Assembly: GCA_028583405.1 (NCBI GenBank)
Contig: CM053256.1
Location: forward strand, 12,525,954 to 12,589,953
DNA length: 64,000 bases
Direction: 5' to 3'
Origin: Pogonophryne albipinna
Taxonomy: Eukaryota; Chordata; Actinopteri; Perciformes; Artedidraconidae
Under the pieces are notes generated by a model that was given only the letters and a program-made list of their open reading frames with translations, was not told where the DNA came from and did no database searches. Positions 31,296 through 48,945 of the stretch are shown here, piece by piece; position 1 is the stretch's first letter; each line of letters starts with the position of its first letter. The position numbers and the translations under genes are program-made.

Positions 31296-31541
31296 CGAGG
31301 CAATGCTTTATTAACTCGTGCGCACGCTTTAGTAACTCGTGCGCACGCTTTAGTAACTCGTGCGCACGCTTTAATAACTCGTGCGCACGCTTTAGTAACT
31401 CGTGCGCACGCTTTAGTAACTCGTGCGCACGCTTTAATAACTCGTGCGCACGCTTTAGTAACTCGTGCGCACGAGTTACCAAAGCGTGCGCACGAGTTAT
31501 TAAAGCGTGCGCACGAGAAAGTAAAACGTGGCCACGTTTTA
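31292..31541. repeat. 21-bp foldback array, right-arm mirror copy
   Basis: Same 250-bp length as the left-arm array and the inverse of it. Units are clean and the flip sits at about 31470 with the AGTTACCAAAG marker just after it. Confidence 0.9.
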
Positions 31542-35896
<4,355 letters not shown>

Positions 35897-36599
35897 TGCT
35901 TTATCATGAGATTGTGTGTCTCCCAGGATGATAAAGGTAAGATATTCCTGGCAGTCTTTACAAGGTAAAGTACTGACATATGGGAATGGGAACAAGATAT
36001 GTTACAGTAAATAAAATGAAAAATAAACTATACAATAAAACCCTGACAGAAATGGCAAATGCAATGTATTCCAGTTGTTAAAGTATCATAAAATGTGTTA
36101 TACCTATAGTTCATGACTAATCTGTGAAACTGTGTGTCTTTACCATCCTAACCCCTAGAGGTCTCTCTCTGTTTTTCTTTTTCTTTTCAAGCTTTACTGG
36201 TTTTGCATGAGAAGTAGAGTTAACAGGTTTAACTATCCCAACAAGACGGGAGGCCAGTGTAATAAAGCTCTCTACGCAGCGGGGGTGAGATTTACGCATG
36301 GTTGGATCTATATCTATGGAGACACAAATGTGAAAAAAAGCCCTTGCATAATTTTGGTCAAAGTGATGACATGGTGGTTTTGGTATTTCCCCTCTTTCCC
36401 CCACAAAAGTAAAGCCCCGAATATTGACTGGCTAATATGTGGCTTGTACCCCAGTACATTCAGGTTCTATAAGCTCATTTTGCTATGCATTTGACCCTTG
36501 TTTATCTTAATCTATGTAAAAAGTGCTTCAACGTATGGCAATATCAGGTAAGGTTTGACTTCTGGAAACGTACTGTTGGATTTACTGTGATATTTATAT

Positions 36600-37103
36600 T
36601 AAAGGTCTCCTATTTTGCTAGGCATATATTATGGCTCACAGATATATAAAAAAACATGTCTATGATGTGTTTTGCTCAAAATACCAAACAGATCATGCAT
36701 TTTAGACATCCCTCAAATCCCTCTATTCCAGCCCTGTTAGAGAAACGCTGATCTGGGTCCCTAGCTTGAAAACTTTTTTACAAATTCTCCCTCCAGTAAA
36801 GATTAGCTCTGAGTGTTAGCGATGCTTGCTAATGTAAACAAAGACCATATACGTCCAAAACAGTTGGGCATTGTTTCTGATAGCAATGTTTCTGATAGCG
36901 CCGTGGGTCCACATTTCCGATATTACGTAATATCGGACGCAAATCTGGATCAGCTCCGTTGTACCTCCGTTTTTAGAGATTTGGGTAGGGAGGAAAAGAG
37001 AGAAGTCTTCTTACACTTTGTGAGTTCCCTGGCACACCAGGGACACATATTTATGTATAAAAGACATAAAAAAGTGCATTTTGCATGATAGGTCCCCCTA
37101 AAG
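36600..37103. mobile_element. MITE-like element, mirror of copy 2
   Basis: Inverse copy of 23311-23814, including the internal palindrome near 36918-36937. Confidence 0.7.
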
Positions 37104-38243
37104 TTTATTGGCACAATTCTAAAGGGATTTTGCTGCCAATTATGTTTATGATATTGCAATTTCTCCAAACTGGCTGCATTGTATTGTTGTATATATATGG
37201 ATGATTATTTCCATTGTATAATACCAAACATTTTTGGCCCAGATAAGCAAAATAAATCCTGGCTGGTTTGGACTCTCTTGCACAGGACCACACATACCTT
37301 TGCAGTATGGTTTGTATGAGGCTGTGGGTGTGCTGTGGGGTGTAGGCCTGATGCCTTTCAAAACAGTGGAGAACTGTTGTACCCCATTGGGCTTGTGGTA
37401 CAAAGGCCATGATGGATTGTAAATCTTAGAGCTCACCTCATTTGTATTTCATCTTAATTGACCATGCATGGGCTACCCGTAAAATCGGCCAGATTTAAGA
37501 GCCAAATCTTGAACATAATATTTATGACTTCACACGACCCACATACACGTCTGTTCATATACCCTGCACCCTTCCTAAAAAAGGCAGAGCAATAATGTTT
37601 TCTGACTCCGTGTGAGGCAACAGACATCAGCCCTGCATGATCGCAGCGTAACAAGCTCAGACACCTTAGCCTAACACTATGGTACCAGAATCGTTTGATG
37701 TTTTCACATTAAGCTACTCCACTATTCTAGTACTCGCCCTCTTTGGCACCCCTCCAACTTCCACCCTGTTTTGACCCTGTGCCAGTTTCACCAAAACCTT
37801 TTCAAGCACACCTGGTAGTGGTTAGGCTCAAACACAGCATAAAGCTCATGAGTGCTGCAGCAGAACACAGGAAGAACTTGACAAAAATGTGCACTCAACA
37901 CATCTACGTATTAAACTGTATTTCATATTGGAGTTTGATGTGTGTAAGTGAATTCAATCTAATGTTTACCTAGCTACTTTGTGTGTTAATCTGTAGTGCA
38001 GTTGGACCAACACAACTGCACTCCAGTTTAGTAAGCCTAAATGAGTCCAGATCTATATATTTTTTATTATTTCGAAGAACTTCTGTTAGAAATAATAGTC
38101 GTAAAATAGGTATGATTAACATTCAAGGTATTATTTTGTGACAACGACTGAACAGGAGTCACAATCGGCTAAGGGTGAAGTTCTCGTAAAACTCTGCCAC
38201 ACCTGCTGAGGAGTGAATGAGAGTTGAAGTACTTTACCATAGG

Positions 38244-38386
<143 letters not shown>

Positions 38387-38656
38387 CATTACTCACATAT
38401 ACCAGCTGCAAAATCAAAGGCTTAATGGATGGTGTAATTTCACTGATTCAGATCAATTTTCACTGTTCAGGAGATTTAAATCGTCTCATGCAGATTCCAG
38501 GAACCTCCCTCACCATGCAAGGCTAGTATTAACAGGTATACAAGAGATACTGGAATGAAAACAAAGTTAGGATCCCAGTGTGTAATCCGTACAAATGTGT
38601 TCATGTTCTTGAAAAAACCCCTCACTGTTCCCAAGGCTGCAGTGGGTGTTTGACTG

Positions 38657-40130
38657 GACTATGCATTACATTACATTACATTGCATTTAGCTGACGCTTT
38701 TATCCAAAGCGACTTACAATAAGTGCGTTCGACCAACAAAATAGAAACTTGAAGAAAACAGAATCATATAAGTACATCAGGCTTCATAGAGCAAAAACAT
38801 TTCAAGTGCTACTCAACTGGCTTTAGATAAGCCAGCCCTTTATTAGTATATAAGTGCTTTGTTAATAGTTCTATCGCTCGAAGTGGAGTCGAAAGAGATG
38901 AGTTTTCAGTCTGCGCCGGAAGGTGTGTAAGCTATCTGCTGTCCTGATGTCAATGGGGAGCTCATTCCACCATTTTGGAGCCAGGATAGCAAACCCACGT
39001 GTTTTTGCTGATGGGAACTTGGGTCCCCTTCGCAGCGAGGGTGCAGCGAGCCGTTTGGTTGATGCAGAGCGGAGTGCACGTGCTGGGGTGTACGGTTTAA
39101 CCATGTCCTGGATGTAGGAAGGGCCAGATCCATTCGCAGCATGGTACGCAAGTACCATTGTCTTGAAGTGGATTCTAGCAGTTACGGAAGCCAGTGAAGG
39201 CAGCGGCGGAGCGGCGTGGTGTGGGAGAATTTAGGAAGGTTGAAGACCAGGCGAGCAGCTGCATTCTGGATGAGCTGCAGAGGTCGGATGGCACATGCAG
39301 GTAGACCAGCCAGGAGGGAGTTGCAGTAGTCTAGGCGTGAGATGACGAGAGCCTGGACCAGAACCTGCGTCGCTTTCTGGGTCAGCTGGGGACGCATCCT
39401 CCTGATGTTGTAAAGCGTGTATCTGCAGCAGCGGGTTGTAGCAGCGATGTTTGCAGAGAAGGACAGGTTGTTATCTAGGGTCACACCCAGATTCCTTGCA
39501 GTCTGAGTCGGGGAAACAACAGAGGTGCCGATGTTGATTGTTAGGTCAAGAGTGGGACAATCTTTTCCCGGAAGGAAAAGCAGTTCAGTCTTGTCAAGGT
39601 TGAGCTTGAGGTGATGAGCAGACATCCACTGAGAGATGTCAGCTAGACAAGCAGAGATGCGTGCGACGACCTGGGTCTCTGAGCGGGGAAAGGACAGAAT
39701 TAATTGGGTGTCGTCAGCGTAGCAGTGGTATGAAAAACCATGCGGGCTAATGACTGATCCGAGCGAGTTTGTGTACAAGGAGAAGAGGAGGGGACCAAGA
39801 ACAGAGCCCTGAGGGACCCCTGTAGTTAATTGACAAGGGTCGGACTCGGACCCTCTCCAAGTAACCCTGTAGGTGCGGTCTTTGAGGTATGAGGTGATGA
39901 GGGAAAGTGCAGAGCCTGAAACTCCAAGTTCTTGGAGAGTGCGAAGGAGGATCTGATGATTCACCGTGTCGAATGCAGCAGACAGGTCCAAAAGGATGAT
40001 GACAGAGGAGAGGGAGGCTGCTTTAGCATGTGCAGTTCCTCAGTGACAGCAAGGAGGGCAGTTTCTGTGGAGTGACCTGCCTTGAAACCAGACTGGTGCG
40101 GATCCAGAAGGTTGGCTCAGATCTGATTCA
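38657..40130 (-). pseudogene. L2-clade LINE, right-arm mirror, frame broken
   Basis: Mirror of the left-arm L2. The reverse transcriptase now lies in two frames: 39182-39991 (motif A to the C-terminal region) and 38871-39158 (C-terminal end to the stop). One base is missing at about 39186, where the left arm reads CCGATAACTG and this arm CCGTAACTG. Substitutions relative to the left arm occur at about 38942, 39103 and 40045. The catalytic YADD box is intact (about 39718). Confidence 0.9.
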
Positions 40131-42402
40131 GATAAATGTGGAACTTTGGAAATGCTGGACCGAGCCAGCTGGATTCCATAAAGGCCTCAAAGCAGCCTTT
40201 GCACTCTCTGTAAAAGCCACGGGATTTAACCAGCGGACAACGTAACCTCTATATATTCTAAATATTACATGATTAGAAAGAGTGGAGGTTAGATAAGCAG
40301 AGCAGAATATACCACACAATTACAGACTTACAAACACAAGCTGTGTTTGGACTGAGAACAATGGCGGCTTGTAAATGAATGCTATCATTTGCATACTATT
40401 GAAGTATGAAGAGGAAGAAAGAACACATTTTGCTCAATGACTAAAACAAACATTGAAATATTCCTAATGGCATCCAGAGGGGGAAACAGTCTTGTTTTTT
40501 ACCATGGCTGTGCTATTTCATTTACTCTCCTTGAAGTGGACTTTTGTTGATATGTTTGATCACGGGTGGGAAGGATTTGATTTGATTTTTTATATTATCG
40601 CTTTCTACATTTTCCATGACTGGACGGACAGATGGTTTGATGACTCTACCTAATATACAACATTAGCTTACACAAGTTGTAGACAATGTCATTTTAAAAT
40701 GCAAATGTAAAAAACAAATGTTGAACTTGGCTTGGGAAAATGATCAGATCTCAGTGCTTTAAAGTTGTATTTGTAATTTGGCAGATAGCTGTGATGTTTT
40801 TGCTGAAATGACCAAACATCCTTTTGTAACTAAACTGTGTTTCCATGCAGGGTTGCAGCATCTTTGTTTTGATTTCCGCAATTCCTGGTCATTCTTAATC
40901 ATGTTTTTACTTGGGTTCAGTTTTAGAACTAGACATTTCCGTGCATCAGAAAACAGGGGAAATCAGTTATACCACGTGTCATGCTGTAATCATTACTGAA
41001 GCATTAGTGTGTTAAAGAATACAAATATGTAAAAAAAATAGGATGCTACTAAAGTGACAGTACACCCCTTCAGAAGTACTTCTTCAGGCATCATCTTTGA
41101 ATGATGACTTTACAAATATGAGGTAAAACACTGTTAATGAACAAAGGTCATAATGATCCTGTCTTTTTTAAACAATGAACTGAATGTGTCACCAATATAT
41201 GAACAATTAGCATCCTATCAGCATCTGTTACCGTTTAAATAAGCTCAGCACATAAAAATACAAGAAGAAGCTGGAAATGTTTTCCCACTGGAGGAGCAGT
41301 TCCATGCCACTGGCTTTTCTGCTTCAAACAGCGACCTCTGACTCCCTGATATCAACAGCTCCTGCTGCTGGGCTTCCTCATCAAGAGCTAATTGTCTCCT
41401 TTAAGAAAATACACTATGTTTGAGGATCCACAGGGGAAGGCCCCCCTCTAGCTCAGTGACACAGTGAGTCATTTGTCACCAATCATGTCAGCAAGCTCTT
41501 GGCCCCCCCACGTCTTATTGTAAACACTTTCAAGGATTGATTCAAATAGCTTTGGTTGAAACTAATAGGGCAAATCTCAAATAATGTCTAATCCAGAGAC
41601 ACCCAGGGTTGTTGTTCTGCAGTCCTTGGTGCACAGCGCAGATCATATAATGTAATCTAATACCAGCCTGAGTGCTCTGCTGTCTCAGAATTGCAACATC
41701 ATGTCAACCTCTTATTTGGAAACAATTCAGGTGTTAAGAATAGCAGTATTTACAAAGGTCACAGGATTAAAATGTGATCTGAAAGCGGAGAAGCTTCAGG
41801 AGCATTCCTCAGACTGCTGGCTTTGAACCTGAGAGACTCGTGCTGGAAGGCTGTCTTGCATTTGTCCCATCTTTCCTTGAAGTCTCAATGCAATCACAGA
41901 CAGATTGTAGACACAGCACTGTATTAAACCTTTATTTCTAACATACTAGACATTGAATACCATATCTCCATGAGTAACCTTTGACCTGGATAATTTGTTA
42001 TTTACCCTTTCATCCCAATGTTGACACGTACTTGAAGCCACAAAATGTCTCTACATCTCAAACTTTCCCTGAAAAGAGTTTAAATAAATATAAAGAGGAC
42101 TGTCTCCCCTGCTGTCTATGTCAAAATGTGTATATTGCAGCAGAGTGAACACTTTGTGTTTGCGTTGCGGGAGAGCAAGTCTGTACTTAGCATGTTGTTT
42201 TTAGCCAGTCTTAATGTCTTCCATGTCTGTGCCCATTTGTCTCTGGGCTCACTGGGCCACATCAGTGGGGAACGAGGAGGAGAGAAGTGAAGTCTGCATG
42301 TGTGTGATGTGTGTGACAGGCCTGGTACACAGGGCCACTGTGGCCCCTCTCTCTCATCAGCCAACAAACCCTCAACTGTGGATCTATGGTGAGATATGTG
42401 TT

Positions 42403-42738
42403 TTAAAGGTCCCCTATCATACAATTTTTCATCAATATATTATAGGTCTCAGATAAATACAAAACATGTCTCTGAAGTGTTTGGCTCGAAATACCAAACA
42501 GATCACCCATTGTAGCATCCCATAAACCCCTCTGTTTCAGCCCTGTTTCAAAAGTGCTGATTCTCTGTCTGTTACTAGATGAAAATAAGGAGCCACTCCC
42601 CACGCCCCTCTGAGAGATATCTGGTTAAAAAGAACACACTGGTGCTCTAGGAGGAGATTCAGGTGATAAGGTGGGGGGTATTACCTTGGTTGGTTATTGG
42701 CTAATGGTTACACAAGCCAAAACATGGTGGCCTTTAAC
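42403..42738. mobile_element. MITE-like element, mirror of copy 1
   Basis: Inverse copy of 17669-18004. Confidence 0.65.
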
Positions 42739-44133
42739 TGGTGCTGTTTGGGCAATTGTCTTGTCTATGTAACATACAAATGAAGAGAAATGTATGCATC
42801 AAGTACCAGAAAAATATGATCCACAAAAATATCATTACTGTTTGACAGAAAATACAACATTTTGAAAACTCAATAGGGAATGAGGTTCAGTCGGCTGATG
42901 GTGCCAGAGAGGGCTGGAAGTGCTCACTGGAGATTGAGGTGATCCATGTCAGTGTGTTTGACAGTGAGGCCAGGCTGAGTCCTCCACTGTTTATCCAAAC
43001 TGCCAAGCAGAGAGCTGGTACAGGTGATTGTCTGACCCCTCGACCTTAGATTCTTAATTTGCCTGCTTCCTCCTCTTTCTTCTCTTTAATGATACTAGCA
43101 TGTTAGTATAGATGGATAGATATAGATGTTAGCAGTAAGGATTCAAGATTACATGTTTTTTTTTCATATGCACAGTAGCTGAAGTGTAGTTGTTGAAAGA
43201 TACCATGCTCCTTCAACAATGCAACATAAAGATATAAGACTTAGTAAAGATGCCAATTACTAGTGTGTGTCAGCGAGAGGTCTGACAATCAGCACTTTAA
43301 TATGTGACGTTTCAAAGAAAATTACCCAAAAGCACCTGAGAGGTTAATTAACATCGATTATCATCAGTCATCAATCATCCCAAATGATTTGTGGCAAGAG
43401 AAAGAAAAAACAGAAATGAACGTTTAATAGGGTAGTTGCTTAAAAGTAGGGTCTGAAATGTGCGGTTTCCAAACACAAACTGTCATCAACTTCAACAAAA
43501 ATACATAAATATATATAAGACTTATATAGTAAAGATGCAGATTTATCATAGATTTAACACGCTTGGCTTATCTCAAAGTATTGTGTGTCCATCCATTTCT
43601 TTTTATATTTGCTCATCTGGAGCCTATCCTAAAATGCAGTGGATGAGAAGCAGTGAGACACCCTGAACTCATCACTACAATCTACACTACACCAAAATTG
43701 GAGAGGATCTGGAGTTGAATCATTTGTCACTTTTGGAAACGAACTGGCAGAGGTCAGCAAAAATAAATAAAAATAAAACTATTGTGCCACCATCACATGA
43801 ACTAAAATGGCAGTCCAGTCAATTTGTCTATCGTGACACATTGATGTGATTGCCAAGTACAGCCAAACACCAGAGAATTAGACAATGACAGGGAATATAA
43901 GAATAAAGATACACAAGATGACACTGTTTATAAGATATCCAGCAGGGATCAAGAGAAAAGGACAGCCTCATGTATTCTTCAGTGCATGGAAACATACCAA
44001 ATATATCCAACCCAGCAATTTGTGACCACAACAATATAACAAACAAACAAACTGTAAAATGAGTTAAATGAAAATACTGACATCATATTCACTGCATTTT
44101 ACTGACATTTCCAAACCTCCAAACAACAGCAAT

Positions 44134-45133
44134 NNNNNNNNNNNNNNNNNNNNNNNNNNNNNNNNNNNNNNNNNNNNNNNNNNNNNNNNNNNNNNNNNNN
44201 NNNNNNNNNNNNNNNNNNNNNNNNNNNNNNNNNNNNNNNNNNNNNNNNNNNNNNNNNNNNNNNNNNNNNNNNNNNNNNNNNNNNNNNNNNNNNNNNNNNN
44301 NNNNNNNNNNNNNNNNNNNNNNNNNNNNNNNNNNNNNNNNNNNNNNNNNNNNNNNNNNNNNNNNNNNNNNNNNNNNNNNNNNNNNNNNNNNNNNNNNNNN
44401 NNNNNNNNNNNNNNNNNNNNNNNNNNNNNNNNNNNNNNNNNNNNNNNNNNNNNNNNNNNNNNNNNNNNNNNNNNNNNNNNNNNNNNNNNNNNNNNNNNNN
44501 NNNNNNNNNNNNNNNNNNNNNNNNNNNNNNNNNNNNNNNNNNNNNNNNNNNNNNNNNNNNNNNNNNNNNNNNNNNNNNNNNNNNNNNNNNNNNNNNNNNN
44601 NNNNNNNNNNNNNNNNNNNNNNNNNNNNNNNNNNNNNNNNNNNNNNNNNNNNNNNNNNNNNNNNNNNNNNNNNNNNNNNNNNNNNNNNNNNNNNNNNNNN
44701 NNNNNNNNNNNNNNNNNNNNNNNNNNNNNNNNNNNNNNNNNNNNNNNNNNNNNNNNNNNNNNNNNNNNNNNNNNNNNNNNNNNNNNNNNNNNNNNNNNNN
44801 NNNNNNNNNNNNNNNNNNNNNNNNNNNNNNNNNNNNNNNNNNNNNNNNNNNNNNNNNNNNNNNNNNNNNNNNNNNNNNNNNNNNNNNNNNNNNNNNNNNN
44901 NNNNNNNNNNNNNNNNNNNNNNNNNNNNNNNNNNNNNNNNNNNNNNNNNNNNNNNNNNNNNNNNNNNNNNNNNNNNNNNNNNNNNNNNNNNNNNNNNNNN
45001 NNNNNNNNNNNNNNNNNNNNNNNNNNNNNNNNNNNNNNNNNNNNNNNNNNNNNNNNNNNNNNNNNNNNNNNNNNNNNNNNNNNNNNNNNNNNNNNNNNNN
45101 NNNNNNNNNNNNNNNNNNNNNNNNNNNNNNNNN
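44134..45133. other. assembly gap, exactly 1000 N
   Basis: The run of N is exactly 1000, a placeholder size rather than a measured gap. It abuts the end of the right palindrome arm. Distances across it are unknown. Confidence 0.99.
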
Positions 45134-45187
45134 CCTACAATCTGGTACTTCTACTTTAACTTAAGTACAAGATCTGAGTATACTTCT

Positions 45188-46751
45188 CAGTGGCGGTTCT
45201 AGACCAATGTTACTGGGGGGGGGTGGCCAGGCTGGGGCCAGTTATTTCATGAGAGGGGCACAATAAAACTGGGTTAAAAAGACAAAGACAGTATATAAAG
45301 TAATTTTGTAAAAAAACATAAAATACAGTAATTGGTATTTGTTTTTGTAAAGGTGTTTGTTTTGGTAAATTTAAGTTACAGTCCTTTGTTTCAGTAGTTT
45401 TTTCATTTAGAGTATTTGTTTTAGTAACTTTAACCTGTTAAGCACTGAGCCTGTTTTTCAGGTCTCAGGCTCGAAAATGACATTCCCAGAACAAATGACC
45501 ATATCTTCCCTTCTAAAAGGGTTAAATTAATAATCTTTTTTCTCAAAGTAATGATAAACCTGTGAGTTGGATGTAGAAAAGTCAGAATCAATATAGATGT
45601 TTTTTATTTTAAAGAACAATTCAGATTGAATATGTAAAAAACTGTAAATTATAGTGTCCATCCAAACAATATTTTTACTTATAGTGAAAACTACCCTTGG
45701 ATGATGGGTTAAGTAGACTAAAAGCTTTAGGAATCCAAAGTACAACATATAATAAGTACCCTGTATCAATATTGATGCAGAAACAAGTGACTATTTGACA
45801 TTTTTAGACGAGGTTTAGCAACAAAAAACCCACTTCTGGGGTCATTTGGGTGGATTTTCCTCTGGCCCCCATTGGTCGATTTTGCTGATTGACATCTCTT
45901 TCTAACCGTCAGAGCCAATGGAATCGAGGGAAAGTCCCCCATACACACACAGCTTACCGCACAGCGCTAACCTCTGGTGGCTACCATTAGCAGCTAATTC
46001 TTCTTCTCCGATTTTTGCATAAAAATGAAATTATGGATTATCAATAATTTTTTCAAAGTGACAGACACATTGCTATAACCTATGGATTAACCTTCAACCG
46101 CGTCTTTTCTCATTTTAATGCCATTGAACACGACTTTTGATCAGAATAACAGCTAAGGTGAGCATATCTCCGTGTTTTGCAACCTAAAGCTACTCGTGTG
46201 TTGTCTGTATTTGCTTCCCCTGTCACAAGTTCAGATCGCTCAGTGATGATCCTTATATTTCTATAATCTTTGGACTCTCAGGATGTTATCTAAACTTGTT
46301 TGTGCAGATCCAATAAGTATATCGATCAGTGTAGCTAGAGTTTTGTGCTAACGGCCTTAAGATTGTTTCGCTCATAGCTAATTCAGAGGCTTGGCGCTAG
46401 CTTTGTGGGTTTAAAAAAAAAAAAGATCAGTTAGCTGAGTTTCTTCCCGTTACATGGATATAAAACATTCATAGTTTATTGAATATTAAGATGCCCTCAG
46501 ACGCTGTTTCCTGCAGATGACGCATTTCTCCCCCCGGTATCGGGGGTGCTGTGTAGAAGAGGTTAAGTGACAATTTAATTAAAAAACATAAACAGTATTT
46601 GCTTTTATAAGGTAATGAACAGTTTAATCTCCACTGTAAAGCCAGGTCTCTGATTTGATTTAGTTCCTTTAAATCATAATATTGTAACCTATTTTTTGGA
46701 GGGGGGCCACAGGAGGATCCTTGGTTGCCCCCCCCCCTAGAACCGCCCCTG
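45188..46751. mobile_element. hAT-like element with CAGTGGCGGTTCTAG termini
   Basis: It starts CAGTGGCGGTTCTAG and ends CTAGAACCGCCCCTG, inverse with one or two mismatches, followed inward by G-rich and C-rich runs. The flanks (ATACTTCT left, CTTCTCTC right) give no clean 8-bp duplication. It sits in sequence resembling a common fish repeat (CTTCTACTTTAACTTAAGTAC at 45150-45170). There is no transposase ORF. Most of its interior is a second insertion (45434-46562). Confidence 0.75.
45434..46562. mobile_element. piggyBac-like element with TTAA borders, nested
   Basis: TTAA at 45430-45433 and 46563-46566 flank a 1129-bp segment beginning CCTGTTAAGCACTGAGCC and ending GTGTAGAAGAGG, so the termini are CCTGTT and the inverse CCTCTT. 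TTAA target duplication with short CCT-type termini is the piggyBac pattern. There is no transposase frame, so it would be non-autonomous. The inverted ends are short and imperfect, so the family is tentative. Confidence 0.55.
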
Positions 46752-46766
46752 CTTCTCTCAGCTCTG

Positions 46767-47488
46767 CCAAATTCTTTTTTTTCTTATAGGCTACTGTTTT
46801 TTAGGCTATTTGTTGTGAAAACACAACGCGGTCTTTAATGGTATGATGTGTCCCGCTCTATGGTCCCGCTACGTGGTAGGTGCGTGATGTGTCTAACAGT
46901 TCGTATTTAGGCTACTGGAGTAGGCTCGAGCGCAAAGTAAATGTCATTTTCCCTTTTAAAGTCATATCGACTGTATTCTAATTTATCCTGGTTACATTAT
47001 CAAACTCTTCTTACCCTGGATCTTCGCACTGGATGTCAGTAGTTGACGTGCACGGACTCGACTCTCTAAACCCGGGTCGACATGAAGCACAGGGTCGACA
47101 ACATGCGCTGCTTCCATCATTAAAAGTATTTCTTTGCACAGCGTGTTGCCGACTTCGTGTGTTGATCCTTCGTCATCTTTTCCACAGTTCGGTGTGACTT
47201 GGTATCCTTGGTCGTAAAAATAGCAAAATAAGAGCATACAGTATGATAGAATATAAATTACAAACATTATACAAAATAATACATACCTGGTTTTATAGGA
47301 CACGACACGCATGTTCGTGTAGGCCTATCCCAGTAGGTTGTATAATTGCATTTATCAGAGTGCAACAAGCGGTGAGTACACATAACGCCTATTCGTCCAA
47401 CACACAAGTCTGAATGCAGATAGGGTTTTGCTCTAGAGTCTAGACAAGACCCACCCACCCCAGAGTGTTTGCAGAACTTTGAAGTAAG
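46767..47488. other. no recognisable feature
   Basis: Mixed sequence without clear transposon ends. Open frames at 46992-47312 and 47267-47458 (minus) show no motif I know. Confidence 0.35.
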
Positions 47489-48945
47489 TGCAGCAACTCG
47501 TCGGTGGTAGAGGTCCGATTATTGTTCCTCAAAAAGAACAACATGTCTCCATCATGGTTTACTTTTTAATTATTTTGTGAAAAACTCAGCAGCGACAAAA
47601 AAAGAAGTTTGTGTTGTGTGTGAGTGTGTGTCAAAGTCAACTTTAATGTCAATCTTACTCAGTTGTGTTTACAGACAGAGAGATCAAAATGACGTTTCCA
47701 GCAAGGTGTAAAAAACTGTTATTTTTTGTGTTTTTGTGTTCTCAGCTTGGTCATGGAGACTGTAATGTTAAGACATAAACCATTACTCATTGACTGTATG
47801 GTGTAACTGTAACATTCTGCATCTTTGTCCCTCTCTTCGGCCATCTCTTCTTAAATTCCCTTTACTGTCATTTCCCCCCTAGCTAGTATAAGCCATGACT
47901 GTCACGAACTGAAGGTGTGCGGTTTGAAAGATGTGGCCATTTTATCAAGCCTCGGAAATGTTTACAAAGTATCATATTGGTGTTTAGCTGGACCCCCACT
48001 AGGGACTACATCTCACAATATCTCAGTGTCTGCTGCTTTAATTTTTTACCAGTATTTTACGTTTTACTTTCTCGTAATTTCATGAAAGTACAACAATACA
48101 TTTCTGAAGTACCCTTGTAATTACAGAAAGGCTGGAAATGTTCAAATGTTTTTGGTTGTTCCAGCTATTCTCGGTTAAAGTAAATAGAAATCCGGTTCTT
48201 TTTTCCCCATTTTAAATAAAACTTCAATGAACCGTATGGAGACATAAGAATTGTCACCGAATGATGAATAAAATGATTCAGAAACGGAATTCCTCGTTGA
48301 ATAATAGTCTTAAATATAAGAAGTATGGACTTGCAAAAAAGTGTTGCATTAATCTCAAAACAGTGACTTTGAATGATGATTTATGTGCTGACTTATGTAC
48401 AATATGTTCCTCAACTAACATGCTACTTTCAAAAACTTTTAGTCATAGGAAAATATTCATCACATTTTTGGGGAAGTGTCTGAAGAACACACACTGCTGA
48501 ATGCATGTCATGGTCGAGTTTAACCTTTCAAATGGTTCGTTCCTGAAGGCCACAAAAGCCTAATTTGAACCTACTGCACTTTGATGTGAAACTGACCTTT
48601 TAAAGTCAGTGTATTCATACTGAAACTTTGTCTGCTCCCTTATTTAGTAAAACACAAGCTTTAAGTGGAGTATGTCCAAACATTGAATGTACTGTCTGGT
48701 AATGCTTTTGGATAACCTTTGTATTCTTTACTGTAAACCAAAACACAGATGGAGTTAACTACAGCTGGATGATAGCGCTTAGCTCCAAATATGCTATTTC
48801 TTTCTACAAACAGCTGTAGAAATATTACTCATGGTTTGTATTTAAACCATATGTTTGTAAAGCTATATTTTAAAAATACCATCAGAGTTGTATTGTTTGT
48901 AACAAGTGGGTGTTATTTTGGGTTAAAGCAATGTGTTTAAAGAAC
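47489..48945 (+). repeat. segmental duplication, copy A
   Basis: Blocks match copy B at 59103-61626 in the same order: 47489-47707 with 59103-59332 (GTGCAGCAACTCGTCGGTGG...), 47850-48035 with 61112-61285 (GCTAGTATAAGCCATGACTG...), and 48592-48940 with 61283-61626. Copy A has about 550 bp (48036-48591) that B lacks, and lacks B's transposons. It ends at GTGTTTAAAGAACTA, the unoccupied version of the hAT target site in copy B. No coding frame is supported. Confidence 0.88.

Noticed and set aside
28888..31541. CRISPR array
   Set aside because: The spaced cores look CRISPR-like at first glance, but the 'spacers' are nearly identical 11-mers, the genome is a fish, and no cas genes exist.
44068..45159. 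363-residue open frame across the N run
   Set aside because: It consists almost entirely of undefined residues from the assembly gap.
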